NCBI GenBank assembly: GCA_001643675.2
Contig: LSRY02000002.1
Coordinates: forward strand, 2,273,501-2,337,500
DNA length: 64,000 nucleotides
Source: Monocercomonoides exilis
Taxonomy: Eukaryota; Preaxostyla; Oxymonadida; Polymastigidae
Reading direction: 5' to 3'
Made by a program: the position numbers and the translations under genes. The notes below the pieces were generated by a model. That model had not been told where the DNA came from. It worked only from the letters and a program-made list of their open reading frames with translations, and ran no database searches. Below, in pieces: positions 56,301 to 62,300 of this stretch; the stretch's first letter is position 1; each line of letters opens with the position of its first letter.

Positions 56301-59300
56301 CAGGAACGATGTTAAGCGACGACACACAAAAAGTTCCTCCAGTAATAACAAACAGCACACACCCAATTGATGAGTTTTCTGCAGTTGGTACTAAGCAAAC
56401 TTGAGTGATTGATGTTTCTCCATTTGAATAAACAAACACAGCTTCGTGAGTGAGCAAAACACTTGGTACACAAAGAGAAATATTTGTAATAGACAGCAAA
56501 GCTTCGTTGTTAATGACTCCAGGACGAGATCCACCAACCGAATCCTTTATTATAAAAAAGCAGCTTTCGCGTAATGGGTCTCTGCCAATATACAGCGAAG
56601 CAAATATGTTGTCTACATCTTCTTCAAATGTAAGTGTGCCATTAACAATAACACAAGCTTTATCAGAAAGTGCCGTATTGTGTATTCTTTCTTCCATCCA
56701 TCCCAAGCTTCTGCAAGTATAATTCACAAATCCACATGCAGAAGTATCGATTCCATCATCGAAAACATATCCAACAGGAACAGAAATAACAGTTTCTCCT
56801 TCATTAACTTCCTTATGAGGAAATGGAATGATGTAATATGACAAAGGAATAGCTGGAGCACTAAAGTTATCAAAGCCTTCAAGCGATGAATGATCAAACC
56901 AATAATTGTCAAGTAGAACTGAATCAAACGAGTCATTGTTTAATGATTCCGTAAGATTTCCAGAATTAACAAAAACATCTCTGCCAAACATGGCGTTGTT
57001 CTGAAGCGAATCTCCGAGCACTGGAAATGTAGTCGATTTAAATGACCATTGTGGCATTGTATTTACCATATAAATACAAACAGCACCCCCTTTTCCTGTT
57101 GCTGTTTCAGCTTCAAAAGGAACGCTGCACGAAGAGAAAGAAGTATTTTGAACCAGAGATTGAGCTTCCCCTTTCATCTCAATCCACAGAGAACCTCCGT
57201 GTCTGTTGTCATTTGTTTCGTTGGTAAGTTCAACTGCTGTTGAACATTCTGAAAAAGATGTGGAGTTAATCAAGAGACTTGAACCTGTATTTAGTTGTGC
57301 AGACATTGAACCTCCATTTTGCTGGCTACGTTTAACATGACAATTAGTAAATGTGCAGTTTGTAACAATAACGTTATAGTCTTCTTCTTCTTCATTTTTT
57401 GAAACTGTATGCTTGGACCACGCATTTTCTCGATTGCTTTGCATGTCATATGCTCCATTTTGTAGTTGAGATGCAGTAGACATGCTGTTGATAATACTAA
57501 GCGCGCAACCAAATCTAATTCCATTTGATGAAATAGCAGAAAAAGTGCAATTGCTTAATTTTAAAAAGTTCTTTCCATTAACAATAATTAATGATCCATC
57601 GCTTAGAGAAATATTCTCAAATGTGTTATTACTAACAGTCAGATTGAAACGAGAGTCTAATTGAATTAATGAGCCAGAAGAATAATTCAGATTATTGAAA
57701 TTGCAGTTCTGAAGTGTAGCACGTCCACCATTTGTGCATTTGAATGTGGATGCTGTTCCCGTTGCCCTCTCGTTGTTCCAGATGATCTCTTGAAATTCTC
57801 CGAGTGCCTTATTTCCGTCGCATACCAAAAATGGAGTATTCGATAAGGCAACGTTCGAGGCGCGCTTTCGAGTCAATCGATTCGATGCAAAAGAATCAGA
57901 AGGAAAAGATGAAAAAGATGAAGACGATGAAAGTGAGGCAGTTGGAGTTGTCTCACATAGAATAATATTTTTCACATATAGCGTTCCAGACAAAGTCATC
58001 GAAAAAGGATATTGAATAGAGTTTCTGGATTGTGAGGCAATGACACAATCAATAAAACTCAAAATTGTGCTTTCTGTTCCGTTAAGAGTAAATAGCGCTT
58101 TGTACGTTATTAAATCATTCAAGACTCTAAAGCGAAGAGAAGAAAACTTTGTTGTTGTGTTTATGAGCACGCAAGAATGACTTCTGAGGCTTAGACGGTC
58201 AATCATTGTCATCATTGAATCATTGTTTGCTCCATTCACAACAATCCCTTCTCTGACAATATATTCCGGAGCGGAAATTGTCATTTCATCACTGATGAGA
58301 AAACTGTAATCAACACAGATGTTGATAACGTTCTCAAAGTATAAGAATTGATCTATAGCCTTTTTGAGTGTTTTGCATGGAAATTCTTCTCTTCCGCAAA
58401 TATGTCGATCTGATCCAAGGTCGTTGTCGAGATGAACTGTTTCTGGAAACGCGGAATAGTATAAATACAAATCAATAGCATCTGAAGGATCAAATTGGTC
58501 ATATCCCATCATTATTTGATTTTCGTGTTCATCAGCATCGCGATCATAAAATGAGATGCGATGTGTTGCGTTCATTGATATGTTTAGATCTTCACTCACA
58601 ATAAAGATATTCTTTCCCCATCGAGCATCGTTCTCAGTGAATGTCATAACCGGTCCAATCTCCCAATCAGCATCTTTTTCATCCAGAAATAGATAAATAC
58701 CACCACCTTTTCCTTTTTCATCATCACCAACATTGGAAGGACAAGTGCACTGAGAAAAAGTCGAGTTATTAATACTCATCTTTGCCATCCCACTTTGAAG
58801 AAGTTCACAAAATGTTCCTCCTTTTGCTTCAACATTCACTGAATTGCAACCAGAGAATGTGCAATCAAACACATTCACTTCACACAAATACTCTGATGGC
58901 GTTGGAACACGAGAACTGCTATTGGTTAAATTCATAAGGCTGTCGCTTCCCATCTTAAAGATGGACCCATCCCCTGTTGTACCTATGGAGGTAAAGGTGC
59001 TACTATTCAGTTTCAGTGAATGATGACCAAGTGTTCTTATCAAATTATTAGACAACAACATCAAGTTTTCAAATAATGAAGAATTGATACTCAGCGATGC
59101 ATTGTTGGAAATTGTAATAAAAGAGTTGGTTCCGTTTTCAAAAATATCATTAAAAATAGATCCATTTAATGTAGCAGTAGCCGAAGAACCTTTAACATCA
59201 AGCAAAGATGAACGTAACTGAACGTTTGTTCCATTATTAAGAGATTTTTGAATTGTGAACAATTCAGTTCTGAAAGCACCAGACAAGACAGAAAAAATAG

Positions 59301-62300
59301 TATATTCGATGCAAAATAATCGCTGCGTTGAAACAAGCGAGCAGTTTATTAGCAAGCATTCACCACCTTCGATTTGAAGAAACGATTCTCTTCTGTTCAG
59401 AGTTGATGGTATTCGAAGCATTATTCGGCTGAAGCAAACATTTGTTTTGACAACAAACAACTGCTCTCTCGTCTTTCCGGTCGTTTCGTCTCTTAAAGAT
59501 AATTCATTCACCGTGATTGAAGAAGAATGAGGTTCTGTTCCATCAATACTTCTAAATTCGAAATCATCGTTTTCTAATGTGAGTTCATTTGTTGCGTTCA
59601 CATCATTTCCAATTACGAGAATCTTTGGATCTCCTTCGTGATACCAAGTCCAGTCAAATCTTGTGAGGGCAAAATTAATCGTCTGACAATGGAATTGCTG
59701 CAATCCACAGAAATCTGTATCACTTCCAAGATTTGACAAATACACGTAGTCTTCAAGCGCAAGAAGATACAGAACAAGTGGAATATGCTCATCCTCGTTG
59801 CGGTTGCTGTATCCAGCCATTGATCTAAAATTTTCATCGGTTGCTCTTGCCTGCAGCAAAGGAAAATGAGTTTCCACAAACTCCTTATTAAGCAATGGAG
59901 CAGAAACAAACACATTTACACCAAAATCAGCTTCATTTGCAGTAAAGTTATCAGTGTTAATTGAAAAGTTGGGGCTTTCATTCACAACATACAAAAACAC
60001 ACCGCCACCTTTTCCGAATTGTGTATATCCTTTTGCAGAGTCACTTCTCTGATCTGTTGGATCGTAAACAATGCCTTCAGTAATTGGTGCCTTACATTCT
60101 TCGAAAGACGTATTTACCACATCTATGCTTGATTGTTGCCCAATCTCAAAATAAACAGCACCTCCACCGCTTTTGGTTTCTGTTACGCGGCATCTTTTGA
60201 AGGTACAACCATCAACATAAACTGCCGGCTCTATTTCATTTGATGAGGATGAAACAGTCACTCCGCATTGACACCACACACAAGAGCCATTTCCTTCAGC
60301 GCGCGTTATACTCGAAAAAGTTGAATTTAATACAGAGACTTTAAGTGAATTTGTTGATTCAACAATGGAAGAACTATCAAAAATTGCGTCTGAGACAATG
60401 CTATTCTTCAAAGTTATTGAACCTGAATCATTTATCACATTCAAATTTCTTGTTTCAAATACAATCGCAAGACTTTTACCAAATGTCAGTGCTGGAGATG
60501 ATGCTGTCCCAGATATCCACGGAGCATTTGTTAAGCGCGAAGTCATCAATGAAGGATGAAGTGAAGCAGAGAACGATAAGTCTTCAAAAACAGCTTCCCC
60601 TCCATGCACAACAACAAGAGAAATTTGAATTTGTTGAGTTGAATCCGTCGATTGAATCATACAACTGGAAAATGTCAGAGTTGATCCGGATTGAGTTATC
60701 ACATTTTCGAGTGCTCCTTTTTGCTCCATCGTCACAGGAAGGATAAAAGAAATCCCGTTAAAAGTGCATACAGTTTCAACTTGAAAAAGTGAAACAAAAA
60801 TTCTGGTTGCATTCACTAAAAGTGCTGGTTTTGGAGTTTCTGTCTCTGGGCTTAATGTGAAGCTTTCATACGAAGTATCTAAAATAATCTGCTCTTCCAT
60901 ATCCAGCCTTTGATTAAGAATTACACTTGGCCTGTTTGTGGAGGCAATGCGTTGATGATTCAAAGCATAAGACAACGTCTTGCATGCATATTCATCAAAT
61001 CCACATCCTATGTTATCCGCTCCATCGAAAAACACGTGCAAGGGAATTGTTGGGTCTTGCAACAGATACTTTATTGGTATATAAACTTCTGGTTCAACAC
61101 GCTGCGATCCTACAATTTCTTTGTGCCACCATTCGTCAAATACAAAGTTTGGAAATGCAACCAACGTAGATGTTTGGAGAAGATCTGGAGATAACACGAA
61201 AATATTACGTCCAATATCTGCTTGATTGTCTTGCCAATTTGCATTTGGCACGTCGAAAACATAAGGCGATGTCACATTTTTCAGAAGTAAAGATACACCT
61301 CCTCCTTTCCCAAGCAGTGACGGATGGAGAGAATCGTTGGTGAATGGTTCTGTGCGAATTGATGTATCTTCAGTCGGTGCATAGCAGTTTTCGAATGAGG
61401 AATTGGTAAAAGTCAGAGGAGAATGGTCATTCAGCTCAGCATAAACTGCTCCTCCTTCAGCATCATTTTCAATCACAGAACATAATGTGAAAGTACAATC
61501 AGTTATTTTCATTGGATGCTGAGACGACGAGTCTGAATTGCTAAATTTTGATAAAGTCGAAGATCGATGACTGCTTTGCAAAATAGTAGTCTCGCAGTTG
61601 TTCTCTATGTGAAGGCACGCCCCATTTTTCTTTCTTCGCGTTATACTCGTAAAGGTTGTTCTATTCATAGTAAGTTCCATAATCTGATCAATCATAAAGG
61701 CAGATGCATCTTCGAAGATCAGATTGTCAAAATGGCAGTCCTCCATTTGAAGTATTGATCCACCAAAAAATAGAAGGGGACCTTCATTTCCAACTCGTGT
61801 ATCATCAGTAGAAAGTGAGGAAAATGTCACTTGATTACATTTTAATGTGCCACCACTGATAATAAATATCAGGCCTTGATCGTAAAGTCCTTCGCAATCG
61901 ATGAATACAGAATTGCTAATCTCTATAACTCCTTCGTTCCCAGCATGAATAATTGTCCATCCCAGCCAATTCTGTATTGTCATGTCGTTAATACAAGCTT
62001 TTCCTGTTTCAACAGAAAGCAAATACATTTTTGTTCCAGCATTTGCATCGACCATACTAACAGATATATCAGACAGAGTTAAAATTGCAGTTGAGTTTTG
62101 AATTGTGAACAGTTCGCCAAAGGTGCATTCAATTGGAAATTTGAAAGCCATGTTTGAAAATGTTGAGCTGATCTCGACTTGCAGAAGAGACAAATGGCGA
62201 TCCGGGTTTGGTACATCAGCAAATATTGCAATTTCCATATCAGGAGTTCGAGCTGTTACGCTATATTCAAAATCTGCAAAATGATATTCTTCATCGAATG

